From Acidimicrobiales bacterium (GTDB lineage Bacteria; Actinomycetota; Acidimicrobiia; Acidimicrobiales; SZUA-35): a stretch of DNA of 6,128 bases. Where the stretch lies: positions 1 to 6,128 of the forward strand of contig JAHECQ010000245.1 of the NCBI GenBank assembly GCA_024641625.1, given 5' to 3'. Made by a program: the position numbers and the translations under genes. Shown in pieces: positions 1 through 6,042 of this stretch; the first letter of the stretch is position 1, and each line of letters starts with the position of its first letter. The notes beneath the pieces are model-generated. The model had not been told where the DNA came from, searched no databases, and was given only the letters and a program-made list of their open reading frames with translations.

Positions 1-573
1 GCACAACACCGACACACCGATGCCATCGTCGCCGTAGTTGATGAGCAGCCACTCGGCGAAGGCGACAGCTGCGTGCTTCGACACCGCATAGGGGCCCGAG
101 TCGATCTGGGTGAGCAATCCGGCGGCAGACGCAGTGTTCAGCAAGTAGCCACCACCCTGTTCGACCATGCCCGGCACCACGGCGCGTGCGGCTGCGAGAT
201 GCGACCAGGTGTGCACGGCCATCATCCGCTCCCATTCCTCGGTCGGAAGGTCGAGTCCACCCGGCAAGCCGTATCCCGCGTTCGAGACGAAGACATCAAT
301 GGCTCCGTGAACGGCCAAGGTCTCGCTCACCATCGCCTCGATGGCCCGTTCGTCGGCCACGTCGAGAGCAGCCGATGACCCCACCTCACCGAGCATCGCC
401 GCAGTCTCAGCCGCGTTGTCGCCGTTCAGGTCAGCACAGACCACCGCTCGCGCGCCGTCGGCGGCGAACCGAAGCGCCAGTGCGCGTCCGATGCCGGACC
501 CGGCCCCGGTCACCACCGCCACCTTTCCGGCCACCTCCATGCCGTTTCGTCCCGGATTTCCGTCACCGCTCAT
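1..573 (-). CDS. SDR family oxidoreductase (3' end outside window)
   Basis: Classical short-chain dehydrogenase/reductase that would reduce or oxidise an alcohol/ketone substrate with NAD(P)(H) in the cytosol; the substrate cannot be told. The visible 191 residues hold the Rossmann glycine motif TGAGSGIG (residues 22-29), an acidic residue at the end of strand 2 (CADLN, Asp48) that usually goes with NAD(H) preference, the NAG motif (98-100), and the catalytic Ser149, Tyr162 and Lys166 (YAVSK) with the normal 13-residue Ser-Tyr spacing. The segment after the active-site Tyr (KHAAVAFAEWL) resembles actinobacterial SDRs often annotated only as SDR oxidoreductase. The position that is normally the catalytic Asn of the N-S-Y-K tetrad (usually VN) is His121 here (AVHTW). 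The ATG at 573 is supported by GGAGGT at 581-586, seven bases upstream. The gene is cut by the left edge just after VSVLC, so roughly the last quarter is missing. It is divergent from the hydrolase. Confidence 0.93.
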   Translation of the reverse strand, partial: MSGDGNPGRNGMEVAGKVAVVTGAGSGIGRALALRFAADGARAVVCADLNGDNAAETAAMLGEVGSSAALDVADERAIEAMVSETLAVHGAIDVFVSNAGYGLPGGLDLPTEEWERMMAVHTWSHLAAARAVVPGMVEQGGGYLLNTASAAGLLTQIDSGPYAVSKHAAVAFAEWLLINYGDDGIGVSVLC

Positions 574-777
574 GGCATTTACCTCCGTCGCTTCTTGATC
601 AGTGCTCGATGTGCGACCATCTCAGGTCGACCATCGCTGGTCGATCATCATCGATCGAACCCGGTGGGTCAGGCCACGTTGACCGGACCCAGCGTCCGGC
701 AACAGTAGAAGACCCGTTCGAGCAGAACAGCATCAGGTCGGGCCGCATCCACCGGGTCGAAGGCTACGGTCAGGCGA
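574..777. promoter_or_regulatory. Divergent intergenic region between SDR and hydrolase genes
   Basis: Both flanking genes read outward from this 204-base gap, so it must hold both promoters. It contains the SDR ribosome binding site (GGAGGT, 581-586) and a cluster of three imperfect 14-15 base direct repeats (612-654). A TTGACC hexamer at 679-684 on the plus strand resembles a -35 box for the hydrolase, but no good -10 follows at 16-19 bases, so I do not call a promoter precisely. No ORF with a credible start was seen inside it. Confidence 0.5.
612..654. repeat. Three imperfect ~14-bp direct repeats (possible operator)
   Basis: Successive units TGCGACCATCTCAGG (612-626), TCGACCATCGCTGG (627-640) and TCGATCATCATCGA (641-654) share the core CGAyCATC at a 14-15 base period. 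They lie about 40-80 bases upstream of the SDR start, on its promoter side. GGTCGACC (625-632) and TCGATCGA (651-658) are also palindromic. The arrangement would suit a regulator binding the SDR promoter. That function is inference, and short CG-rich repeats can arise by chance in such DNA. Confidence 0.4.
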
Positions 778-1521
778 ATGAGCACCATCCTGTCCGGAGC
801 CGAGCCCGCGTCAGTCGACGGAGGTCCGATCGGTGTTCTCGTGCTGCACGGGTTCACCGGGACGCCGCACTCCATGCGTCCGATTGCCGACGCACTGGCC
901 GATTCGGGGCACACCGTCGAACTCCCCTTGCTGCCCGGGCATGGCACCATCGTGGAGGACATGATCGCCACAAGCTTCGATGATTGGGCGGCACACGTCG
1001 AGTCCGTCTACCGAGATCTCGCGGCACGGGTGGACCGGGTGTTCACCATCGGCCTCTCGATGGGAGGATCGTTGACCCTTTGGTTGGCTGCCCGCCACCC
1101 CGAGTTGGCAGGCATCGTCACCATCAACGCAGCGGCCGTACCCGACGAAGACCTCGCCGAGGGCATCGAGGCCTTCGTTGCGTCAGGGGCAGAGCTGATG
1201 GATGCCATCCGAGGTGACATCTCCAAGCCCGGTACCCCGGAGGTTGCCTATGATCAAACGCCGTTGCGGCCATTGCTCTCGCTCCAGAAGGCCCTGGTCG
1301 AACTCGAGCACACGTTGGCGGCAGTCACCGTACCGACGCTGCTGATCACGAGCGAGCAGGATCATGTCGTGCCGGCCGAGACCCGTCACTACATCGCCTC
1401 GCGCATTGCAGTCGACCCGGAGCATCTGACGCTTCTCGACAGCTACCACGTCGCCACCCTCGACCATGACCAAGAGAAGATCATCGAAACGATCGGTGAC
1501 TTCATTCGACGCCACGCTTAG
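778..1521 (+). CDS. Alpha/beta hydrolase, carboxylesterase (COG1647/Est30-like)
   Basis: Serine hydrolase of the alpha/beta fold, probably a cytosolic carboxylesterase or monoacylglycerol-lipase-like enzyme that cleaves short- to medium-chain esters. The 247 residues show the oxyanion-hole motif HGFTG (24-28), the nucleophile elbow GLSMGG with Ser94, an acid residue Asp195 in SEQDHVVP, and the catalytic His224 in SYHVATLDHD. The last motif is very close in form to the C-terminal GHVITLD-type motif of Geobacillus Est30, and both length and residue spacing suit that group. There is no signal peptide. ATG 778 is the only start available, because the frame is closed by TAG at 706-708 and no ATG, GTG or TTG lies between. 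The upstream AGG (775-777 region) is a poor ribosome binding site, so expression may be low or partly leaderless. The gene converges on the sigma-factor gene with 52 bases between stops. The true substrate is unknown. Confidence 0.93.
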   Translation: MSTILSGAEPASVDGGPIGVLVLHGFTGTPHSMRPIADALADSGHTVELPLLPGHGTIVEDMIATSFDDWAAHVESVYRDLAARVDRVFTIGLSMGGSLTLWLAARHPELAGIVTINAAAVPDEDLAEGIEAFVASGAELMDAIRGDISKPGTPEVAYDQTPLRPLLSLQKALVELEHTLAAVTVPTLLITSEQDHVVPAETRHYIASRIAVDPEHLTLLDSYHVATLDHDQEKIIETIGDFIRRHA

Positions 1522-1573
1522 CTGCGAGTTCGGCTACTCGATCGAAGCGTGGTTGATCCTGCAACCCTGCTGA
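1522..1573. terminator. Convergent intergenic gap with two weak hairpins
   Basis: Two small perfect inverted repeats lie between the converging stops: CGAGT/ACTCG (1525-1529 with 1536-1540, six-base loop) and GGTTG/CAACC (1551-1555 with 1562-1566, six-base loop). Each stem has only five pairs and no T-tract follows on either strand. They may assist termination of the hydrolase (+) and sigma factor (-), but this is weak. Confidence 0.25.
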
Positions 1574-2543
<970 letters not shown>

Positions 2544-2548
<5 letters not shown>

Positions 2549-2572
2549 CGATCGTGAGCCCGCTTGGTTCCC
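2544..2572 (-). promoter_or_regulatory. Possible ECF-sigma-type promoter of the sigma-factor gene
   Basis: Reading the minus strand, GGGAAC (2567-2572) is followed after 20 bases by GTT (2544-2546). This resembles the GGAAC/GTT promoters used by SigE/SigH/SigR-type ECF factors, although the usual gap is about 18-19 bases. In mycobacteria the SigB gene is known to be driven by such factors. The -10 would overlap the GTG at 2548, so a transcript from here could only be translated from a downstream start such as the TTG at 2509. Confidence 0.3.
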
Positions 2573-2769
2573 AGAGGGTACCGTGCGCAGCTCTCAATAC
2601 GTGACGAGTGTACCGACCAGACGAGCGGCTCCCTGATGGATGCTCGTTCGGGCACTACTTCTCGAAGGCTTCTACGGTCGATCCAGGGGCTTCCTTGAGA
2701 ACCGGTCCTGACAATTGCGATCCACGTCGCACCGAGCGTGAGCGAGTGGTCATGATCAGTGCGGCCGGA
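2549..2769. other. Intergenic region upstream of the sigma-factor gene
   Basis: This 221-base gap separates the sigma-factor start from the stop of the ferritin-like gene, both on the minus strand. It should hold the sigma-factor promoter(s). Apart from the candidate ECF-type site at its left end and a hairpin at its right end, I see no credible ORF, tRNA cloverleaf or strong housekeeping promoter; a TACACT on the minus strand (within 2610-2620) has no matching -35. Confidence 0.5.
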
Positions 2770-2787
2770 TCACAGCCACATTCCGGC
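2764..2787 (-). terminator. Hairpin overlapping the stop of the ferritin-like gene
   Basis: GCCGGA (2764-2769) pairs perfectly with TCCGGC (2782-2787) around a 12-base loop that contains the TGA stop (2770-2772) of the upstream gene. The stem is short, and the T-tract of a canonical intrinsic terminator is missing. It could still help end the minus-strand transcript before the sigma-factor promoter region. Confidence 0.25.
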
Positions 2788-3417
2788 TGAGCCCGGCCCG
2801 GCCACCCCGCCCGCGTCGAGCAGGAGAACCGCCAGCTCACGCTGGTGGTCGGCTGCTCGACCCAGCAGCTCCGGAGAGTCGAGCAAGGACTGCAACAACA
2901 GCTCGCCTTCGCGCCATTGCTCCATCTCGTCGCGCAGGCACAGCTCGAGGGCGCGAACCGTGGGGGCATCGCTGACGGTTGCCGTGTTGTTGAGATGAAA
3001 CGTGTAGGTCGCGATGAGATGGGGAAGCAGGACTCGGTACAACCCGACCATGCGCTCGATGGTCTGGCCGACCGCAGGCTCGGCCTCGCCGGCCACAGCC
3101 AGCGCCTCGATGAACGCCATCATCTCATCATTGGGCGGCGCCGTGAGCCGCTGAGGGTTCATCTCCCGCAGCTCCGGCAGGCGCTTGCCCCAAAGATCGG
3201 CGTGGAAGGCATGTTGGTAGCAGTGCAGGCCCAAGCGGTACTTCACTTCGAGCTCAGGAGCAGCAGCCAGCCAAGCCCCGGTGAGCTCGAAGAGCTTCAT
3301 CTCCATCCATTTGTAGTGGCCGACCCGTCGGGCGGTCTCCTCGACGGTGAACAGGCTCGGAAACTCCCGCCGATCCCATGCAGCGAATGAGCCGCTGTCG
3401 TTGTCGAACTCGGGCAT
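2770..3417 (-). CDS. Hypothetical protein, probable ferritin-like helical bundle
   Basis: I cannot name a function. The 215-residue product is soluble, with no signal peptide or membrane segment, and appears almost wholly helical. Its layout suggests a four-helix ferritin-like bundle: helix 1 GHYKWMEMKLFELTGAWL (33-50, Glu39/Glu44), helix 2 KYRLGLHCYQHAFHADLW (59-76, His65/His69/His72), helix 3 about 117-140 (Glu121, His133, His141), then a DAPTVRAL turn and helix 4 LELCLRDEMEQWREGE (157-172, Glu164/Glu166). The last element is like the D-P-x-x-R-x-L...DExxH segment of ferritin-like proteins, but the expected His is Gln167. The His-rich helix 2 and acidic helices could bind metal, though the two ExxH motifs of a standard diiron site are not both present. 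ATG 3417 is well supported by GGAGG at 3422-3426. The gene starts 38 bases after the stop of the secreted peptidase, so co-transcription is likely. The family assignment is inferred from pattern only. Confidence 0.85.
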   Translation of the reverse strand: MPEFDNDSGSFAAWDRREFPSLFTVEETARRVGHYKWMEMKLFELTGAWLAAAPELEVKYRLGLHCYQHAFHADLWGKRLPELREMNPQRLTAPPNDEMMAFIEALAVAGEAEPAVGQTIERMVGLYRVLLPHLIATYTFHLNNTATVSDAPTVRALELCLRDEMEQWREGELLLQSLLDSPELLGRAADHQRELAVLLLDAGGVAGPGSAGMWL

Positions 3418-3455
3418 CGGTCCTCCAGATTCGCGAACGGCCGGAGCCTACTGGC

Positions 3456-4703
3456 TCAGTTGCCGTTGGTTGACCAGTGCCAGGGCTCCGACGGAAGGTT
3501 ACGGAATCCGTAGCCCGACGCGTGAGCTGCCAGCCACTTGAACCCTTCGTTCGATCGGCTGCGGATCAGGGAACCATTGGCCGTGAAGTCGACGGCCAGG
3601 CCTCGCTCGTGGTTCGACGATCCGGGGCGCGCCGTCGGAGGCCGACACTGGCTGGGAGGCATCTGCCAAACGGCGTAGTCGCTCGACCCACAGTTGTTGC
3701 GACGCACCGCAATCTGACCATCGGCGGATCGGTACCCACCCCCGGAGAGAGCGATGCCATCGGCGGCGGCGGCGGCGAGCATCCTCTCGAGCTGGTCGGC
3801 GATCGACTGGTGGACCTGGATACCCCGAACCGAGACGATCGAGCTGGGACCGACGGGAGCCCCCACCGGGCCGCCACCCCCACCGCTCGAGGTCGGCCGA
3901 GGGGCGGTGACCCGCTTGCGGGCCAGTTCCTCGGCCAGTCGATTGGCCTCGGTCGAGATCTGAGCCGCAAAGTCGGCGTCGAGCGCCTTGATGGATGCCA
4001 GCTCGTTCAGCTCGGCATCGAGGCGAGCCTCGGCCGCGTCGGTCAGGGTCGCTTGCTCGGCGCGAGCGCTGTCGAGCGCAGCCAACTCGACCTGCACGGT
4101 GTCGCGATAGGCCGCGGCCTCGGCTTCGGCGTCCGACGCGACCTTCTCCTGGATGACGAGATCCTCCTCGGCCCCCTTCAGGGCCTCGACGACGTCGGAC
4201 TCGTTCTGGGCGACGTTCTTCACCAGGGCCTGCATTCGCACGGCTTCGCTCGGATCAGCGCTCTGGACGATGATGCTGCCTTCGTCACCCTGGTTGATGA
4301 AGGATTCGACCGCCCGATCGGCCAAACGCTGCTTCAGCAGCTCGATCTGTGATTGCTGTTCGACGACGGCCAGGGTTGCGGCCGCCGAGCGAGCTTCAGC
4401 GTCGGAGAGGCTGCGTTGCGCTTCGTCGAGTCGGCCCTGGACCGCGTTCACTTGCGTCTGGAGCGCTTGTAGGGCAGCGGTCAGCGCATCGACTTCCGCA
4501 GATGCAGCGTCGACCTGCTTGGCTTGAGTGGCCGCCTCCGCCTGGGCCTTGCGACGTTCCTGTTTGAGCTGCTCGAGCTTGTCCGACGTCTGGGCGTGGC
4601 CCGACATTGCGGGGAGGGCGAAACAGGTGAGCGCCAGCACCAGCACAGCGACCAGTTGCCGTGCTCGTGTTGCCAATTGTCGCCTCGGGTTCTTGGAGGG
4701 CAT
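3456..4703 (-). CDS. Secreted coiled-coil M15 peptidase (VanY-type D,D-carboxypeptidase)
   Basis: Exported peptidoglycan hydrolase that probably removes terminal D-Ala, or trims stem peptides, in the cell wall. From ATG 4703 it has 415 residues: a signal peptide with basic start (KNPRRQLATRAR), hydrophobic core about 17-32 and likely cleavage after Ala37 (SGHA|Q); a long alanine/glutamate-rich coiled coil (about 40-265); a Gly/Pro linker (about 272-283); and a C-terminal M15B/VanY domain (about 289-415). The domain shows GYRS (323-326), zinc ligands His365 and Asp372 in SNHERGLAVDF, and catalytic Glu406 with third zinc ligand His409 in SEPWHWS. Cys338 and Cys353 could form a disulfide. Within the coiled coil, residues about 129-163 (RAVESFINQG..., then ADPSEAVRMQ) resemble the PcsB/CwlO/EnvC coiled-coil domain, which in those proteins couples hydrolase activity to FtsEX. 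An upstream in-frame TTG at 4724 is possible, but it gives a poorer leader. Stop TGA is at 3456-3458. Confidence 0.93.
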   Translation of the reverse strand: MPSKNPRRQLATRARQLVAVLVLALTCFALPAMSGHAQTSDKLEQLKQERRKAQAEAATQAKQVDAASAEVDALTAALQALQTQVNAVQGRLDEAQRSLSDAEARSAAATLAVVEQQSQIELLKQRLADRAVESFINQGDEGSIIVQSADPSEAVRMQALVKNVAQNESDVVEALKGAEEDLVIQEKVASDAEAEAAAYRDTVQVELAALDSARAEQATLTDAAEARLDAELNELASIKALDADFAAQISTEANRLAEELARKRVTAPRPTSSGGGGGPVGAPVGPSSIVSVRGIQVHQSIADQLERMLAAAAADGIALSGGGYRSADGQIAVRRNNCGSSDYAVWQMPPSQCRPPTARPGSSNHERGLAVDFTANGSLIRSRSNEGFKWLAAHASGYGFRNLPSEPWHWSTNGN

Positions 4704-4816
4704 TCGTACGCACACACCGATCAAGCCGAATCAGGGACAGCCATGCACTCGCCGACTACGCGAGTCGACCCACTCCCATCGAGCGGCCTCAGACTAGCGG
4801 GGACCAACCGGCAGTT
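4704..4816. promoter_or_regulatory. Upstream region of the secreted peptidase gene
   Basis: This stretch should hold the peptidase promoter. On the minus strand a TAGTCT (TAnnnT, the usual actinobacterial -10 form) lies in the sequence CGCTAGTCTGAGG near 4790-4800, without a convincing -35. Nearer the gene an inverted repeat CGACT-ACGCG-AGTCG (4753-4767) could be an operator. I looked for a c-di-AMP riboswitch, which often precedes actinobacterial wall hydrolases, and saw no match. No strong Shine-Dalgarno precedes ATG 4703. Confidence 0.35.
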
Positions 4817-4865
4817 GCATTCGGCCCGGGAACGGCCGAATGCCCCGGGGAGAAGACCCCGGGGC
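4817..4865 (-). terminator. Twin back-to-back hairpin terminator
   Basis: Two perfect stems lie end to end. GCATTCGGCC (4817-4826) pairs with GGCCGAATGC (4834-4843) around a seven-base loop. GCCCCGGGG (4842-4850) pairs with CCCCGGGGC (4857-4865) around AGAAGA. The stems share two bases (4842-4843). They begin 30 bases after the stop of the small secreted protein on the minus strand and most likely terminate its transcript before the peptidase promoter. No T-tract follows, which is common for actinobacterial terminators. Confidence 0.7.
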
Positions 4866-4895
4866 GTCGCGACCTTCAGGACCGTCGAGCGGTGG

Positions 4896-5489
4896 TCACC
4901 CTTCGGTCGTGCCGGTAGCGCTGTCCAGGTCGGGCATCGAGCCGTGCTCGTGATGACCACTGGGACCCATCCGACCGCCGGGACCATCGGGACCGTCGCC
5001 CTCCTGGTGCACCGTGGTCACCCGTTCGGTGATCCTCGCCTCCAGATCGGCCTTCATCTCCGCAGCCCTCGCCTCATCGAACCGGCCATCGGCAACGGCC
5101 TGATCGATCCTGGCCGTCGCCTCACTCACCAGCGCCGCAACCAGATCAGCCTGCGACACACCCTTCGACTCGGCCAACTCGGCCAACGTCCGACCCGAAT
5201 CCAACGCCGTGTGGATCTCCTCACCCGTCAGACCCAACAGCTCCTGCACCACCTCACCACCAGGCCCGACACCCATCCGACCACCGGGACCGCCATGGCG
5301 GTCCATGTTCTGGGCGGGCGCATCCTGGCCGGTCCCATCCTGAGCGTTCGCCAAGCCGATCGGCATGACGACCGAGCCGAGCGCGAGACCGCCGGCGAGG
5401 AGGGCGGCGGGAATGCCGTATCGCTTCATCCGGCGACGGCTGACGCTGTCGGCCGATTGTGGTGCGCCTGAACCTTCGTTGCTCATCAT
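4896..5489 (-). CDS. Small secreted helical protein with GPGGRMG repeats (DUF2680/YckD-like)
   Basis: Exported protein of unknown function, 197 residues. The N-terminus has SRRRMKR followed by a hydrophobic stretch (about 25-46) and a likely cleavage after Ala49 (LANA|QDG). The twin arginines resemble a degenerate Tat motif, but Sec export is equally possible. The mature part is a Gly/Pro-rich segment (63-78), a helical core LGLTGEEIHTALDSGRTLAE to ITERV (about 84-157), and a Gly/His-rich tail with HHEHG (179-183). Cores of this kind (LGLT-x-E-E...L-x-x-G-x-TLAELA...GV...L...A...LD-A-V-x-x-G) recur in small secreted actinobacterial proteins and in DUF2680/YckD-like proteins; no enzymatic role is established. 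GPGGRMG occurs twice, at 67-73 and 169-175. The start is fixed by AAGAAGG (5495-5501) five bases before ATG 5489; ATG 5486 is an equal alternative. The frame stays open up to 5690, but that part overlaps the divergent neighbour and lacks coding character. Confidence 0.85.
   Translation of the reverse strand: MMSNEGSGAPQSADSVSRRRMKRYGIPAALLAGGLALGSVVMPIGLANAQDGTGQDAPAQNMDRHGGPGGRMGVGPGGEVVQELLGLTGEEIHTALDSGRTLAELAESKGVSQADLVAALVSEATARIDQAVADGRFDEARAAEMKADLEARITERVTTVHQEGDGPDGPGGRMGPSGHHEHGSMPDLDSATGTTEG
4965..4985 (-). repeat. 21-bp direct repeat, copy A (C-terminal GPGGRMG)
   Basis: Encodes residues 169-175 of the small secreted protein. It matches the copy at 5271-5291 at 20 of 21 positions, and the single difference is a synonymous third base in a Gly codon. 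Confidence 0.8.
5271..5291 (-). repeat. 21-bp direct repeat, copy B (N-terminal GPGGRMG)
   Basis: Encodes residues 67-73, just after the signal peptide. With the copy at 4965-4985 it brackets the helical core of the protein. Confidence 0.8.
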
Positions 5490-5494
5490 GATGA

Positions 5495-5501
5495 CCTTCT
5501 T
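5495..5501 (-). promoter_or_regulatory. Ribosome binding site fixing the start of the secreted protein
   Basis: AAGAAGG on the minus strand is five bases before ATG 5489 and eight before ATG 5486. It argues against the longer open frame reaching 5690. Confidence 0.65.
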
Positions 5502-5613
5502 TCGACGGCACCTGGTCGGTGCCCATCTGTTGGGGGGAATGTCTTCATGATCGGCCCGCCGTGTTAGGGCAATGTGAGGACCGAGCCAGCATTCGATGAG
5601 GTTGGCTCCACAT

Positions 5614-5618
5614 GGGAG
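5614..5618 (+). promoter_or_regulatory. Ribosome binding site for the YdhR-family gene
   Basis: GGGAG is nine bases before ATG 5628. It favours this start over the in-frame ATG at 5574, whose extra 18 residues do not look like part of the family. Confidence 0.55.
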
Positions 5619-5627
5619 AGTTGGTCG

Positions 5628-5969
5628 ATGCAGCAGCCAATGGTCGTCACCGTGGTCCGGTTTCCCCCTCGCGATCCCGTCGGTCTCCAAGAGGCCAGAG
5701 ATCAGTTCGGTGCCAACGCCGCCGGCTATCTCGACGTGCCCGGACTGCTGTGGAAGGCCTATCTCCGGTCAGAGGACGGAACCACGGTCGGCGGCGCCTA
5801 TTGGTGGGCCGATCGTCAGAGCGCCGCGGCCAAATTCAACGAGGGATGGCGAGCCGGGATGATCGAGAAGTACGGCGCTGCCCCCGAGATCGAGTGGTTC
5901 GAGGCCCCCGTCGTGGTGGATCCTCTGCGTCAGGCCATCCGAGTGGATCCTCCGACGACCGGCCCGTGA
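5628..5969 (+). CDS. YdhR-family putative monooxygenase (ABM-like fold)
   Basis: Small cytosolic protein of 113 residues that resembles the YdhR family of dimeric alpha+beta-barrel (ABM-like) proteins, often labelled putative monooxygenases. A biochemical role is not firmly established for most members. Visible family features are an opening strand (MVVTVVRFPP, 5-14), a central LLWKAYLRSEDGTTVGGAYWW segment (about 41-61), a helix around 63-80, and the closing KYGAAPEIEWFEAPVVVD (about 81-98). Length fits the roughly 100-residue family. The short tail after VVVD is Pro/Arg-rich and probably disordered. The start at ATG 5628 is chosen because of GGGAG at 5614-5618; an ATG at 5640 is a minor alternative. 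The gene is divergent from the secreted protein and convergent with glutamine synthetase, so it probably forms its own transcription unit, ended by the hairpin a few bases after its stop. Confidence 0.85.
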   Translation: MQQPMVVTVVRFPPRDPVGLQEARDQFGANAAGYLDVPGLLWKAYLRSEDGTTVGGAYWWADRQSAAAKFNEGWRAGMIEKYGAAPEIEWFEAPVVVDPLRQAIRVDPPTTGP

Positions 5970-5974
5970 CGCGA

Positions 5975-6007
5975 GCGAGCACCGCCCCATTGAGGAACGG
6001 TGCTCGC
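5975..6007 (+). terminator. Hairpin terminator of the YdhR-family gene
   Basis: GCGAGCACCG (5975-5984) pairs perfectly over ten bases with CGGTGCTCGC (5998-6007) around a 13-base loop, starting six bases after the TGA stop. No T-tract follows. The position and strength of the stem make a terminator the natural reading. Confidence 0.75.
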
Positions 6008-6020
6008 ACGAGGTTCGGAG

Positions 6021-6040
6021 CCGACCAGCCGGGTGGTCGG
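6021..6040 (-). terminator. Hairpin terminator of the glutamine synthetase gene
   Basis: CCGACCA (6021-6027) pairs with TGGTCGG (6034-6040) around a six-base loop, two bases after the TAG stop of the minus-strand gene. With the neighbouring stem at 5975-6007 it separates two converging transcripts. Confidence 0.6.
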
Positions 6041-6042
6041 GA

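Larger units (their letters stand above)
5490..5627. promoter_or_regulatory. Divergent promoter region, secreted protein / YdhR-family gene
   Basis: Both neighbours read outward from this 138-base gap. For the minus-strand gene TTGCCC (5567-5572) and CATGAA (5544-5549) lie 17 bases apart, a weak -35/-10 candidate. For the plus-strand gene an imperfect inverted repeat GAGCCAGC/GTTGGCTC (5583-5590 and 5601-5608, ten-base spacer, one mismatch) lies just upstream of its ribosome binding site and could be an operator. Nothing here is a strong promoter match. Confidence 0.35.

Noticed and set aside
679..708. TTGACC as the -35 of the hydrolase promoter.
   Set aside because: No reasonable -10 hexamer lies at 16-19 bases; a single hexamer match is not enough.
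2549..2769. A tRNA or small RNA gene in the gap upstream of the sigma factor.
   Set aside because: I found no T-loop (GGTTCGAATCC-like), no acceptor pairing and no promoter-terminator pair that would define one.
3477..4352. A 291-codon plus-strand frame opposite the secreted peptidase.
   Set aside because: It is antisense to a gene with intact catalytic motifs; there is no start-site support and no recognisable domain.
2770..4703. The peptidase plus ferritin-like pair as a new defence or toxin-antitoxin system.
   Set aside because: The spacing suggests co-transcription, but neither gene has toxin, nuclease or immunity features and the surrounding genes are housekeeping types.
4704..4724. 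TTG at 4724 as the start of the M15 peptidase.
   Set aside because: No ribosome binding site precedes it, and the ATG at 4703 gives a more standard signal peptide. It is not strictly excluded.
4704..4816. A c-di-AMP (ydaO-type) riboswitch before the wall hydrolase.
   Set aside because: The leader is short and lacks the conserved riboswitch segments I would expect.
4524..5471. A 315-codon plus-strand frame spanning the twin hairpins and two minus-strand genes.
   Set aside because: It runs across terminator hairpins and is antisense to two genes with signal peptides and good family features. The Arg/His/Pro-rich composition is typical of a shadow frame.
5490..5690. N-terminal extension of the secreted protein to an upstream ATG at 5690.
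   Set aside because: It would bury the signal peptide inside the protein and overlap the divergent gene; a clear AAGAAGG site supports ATG 5489.
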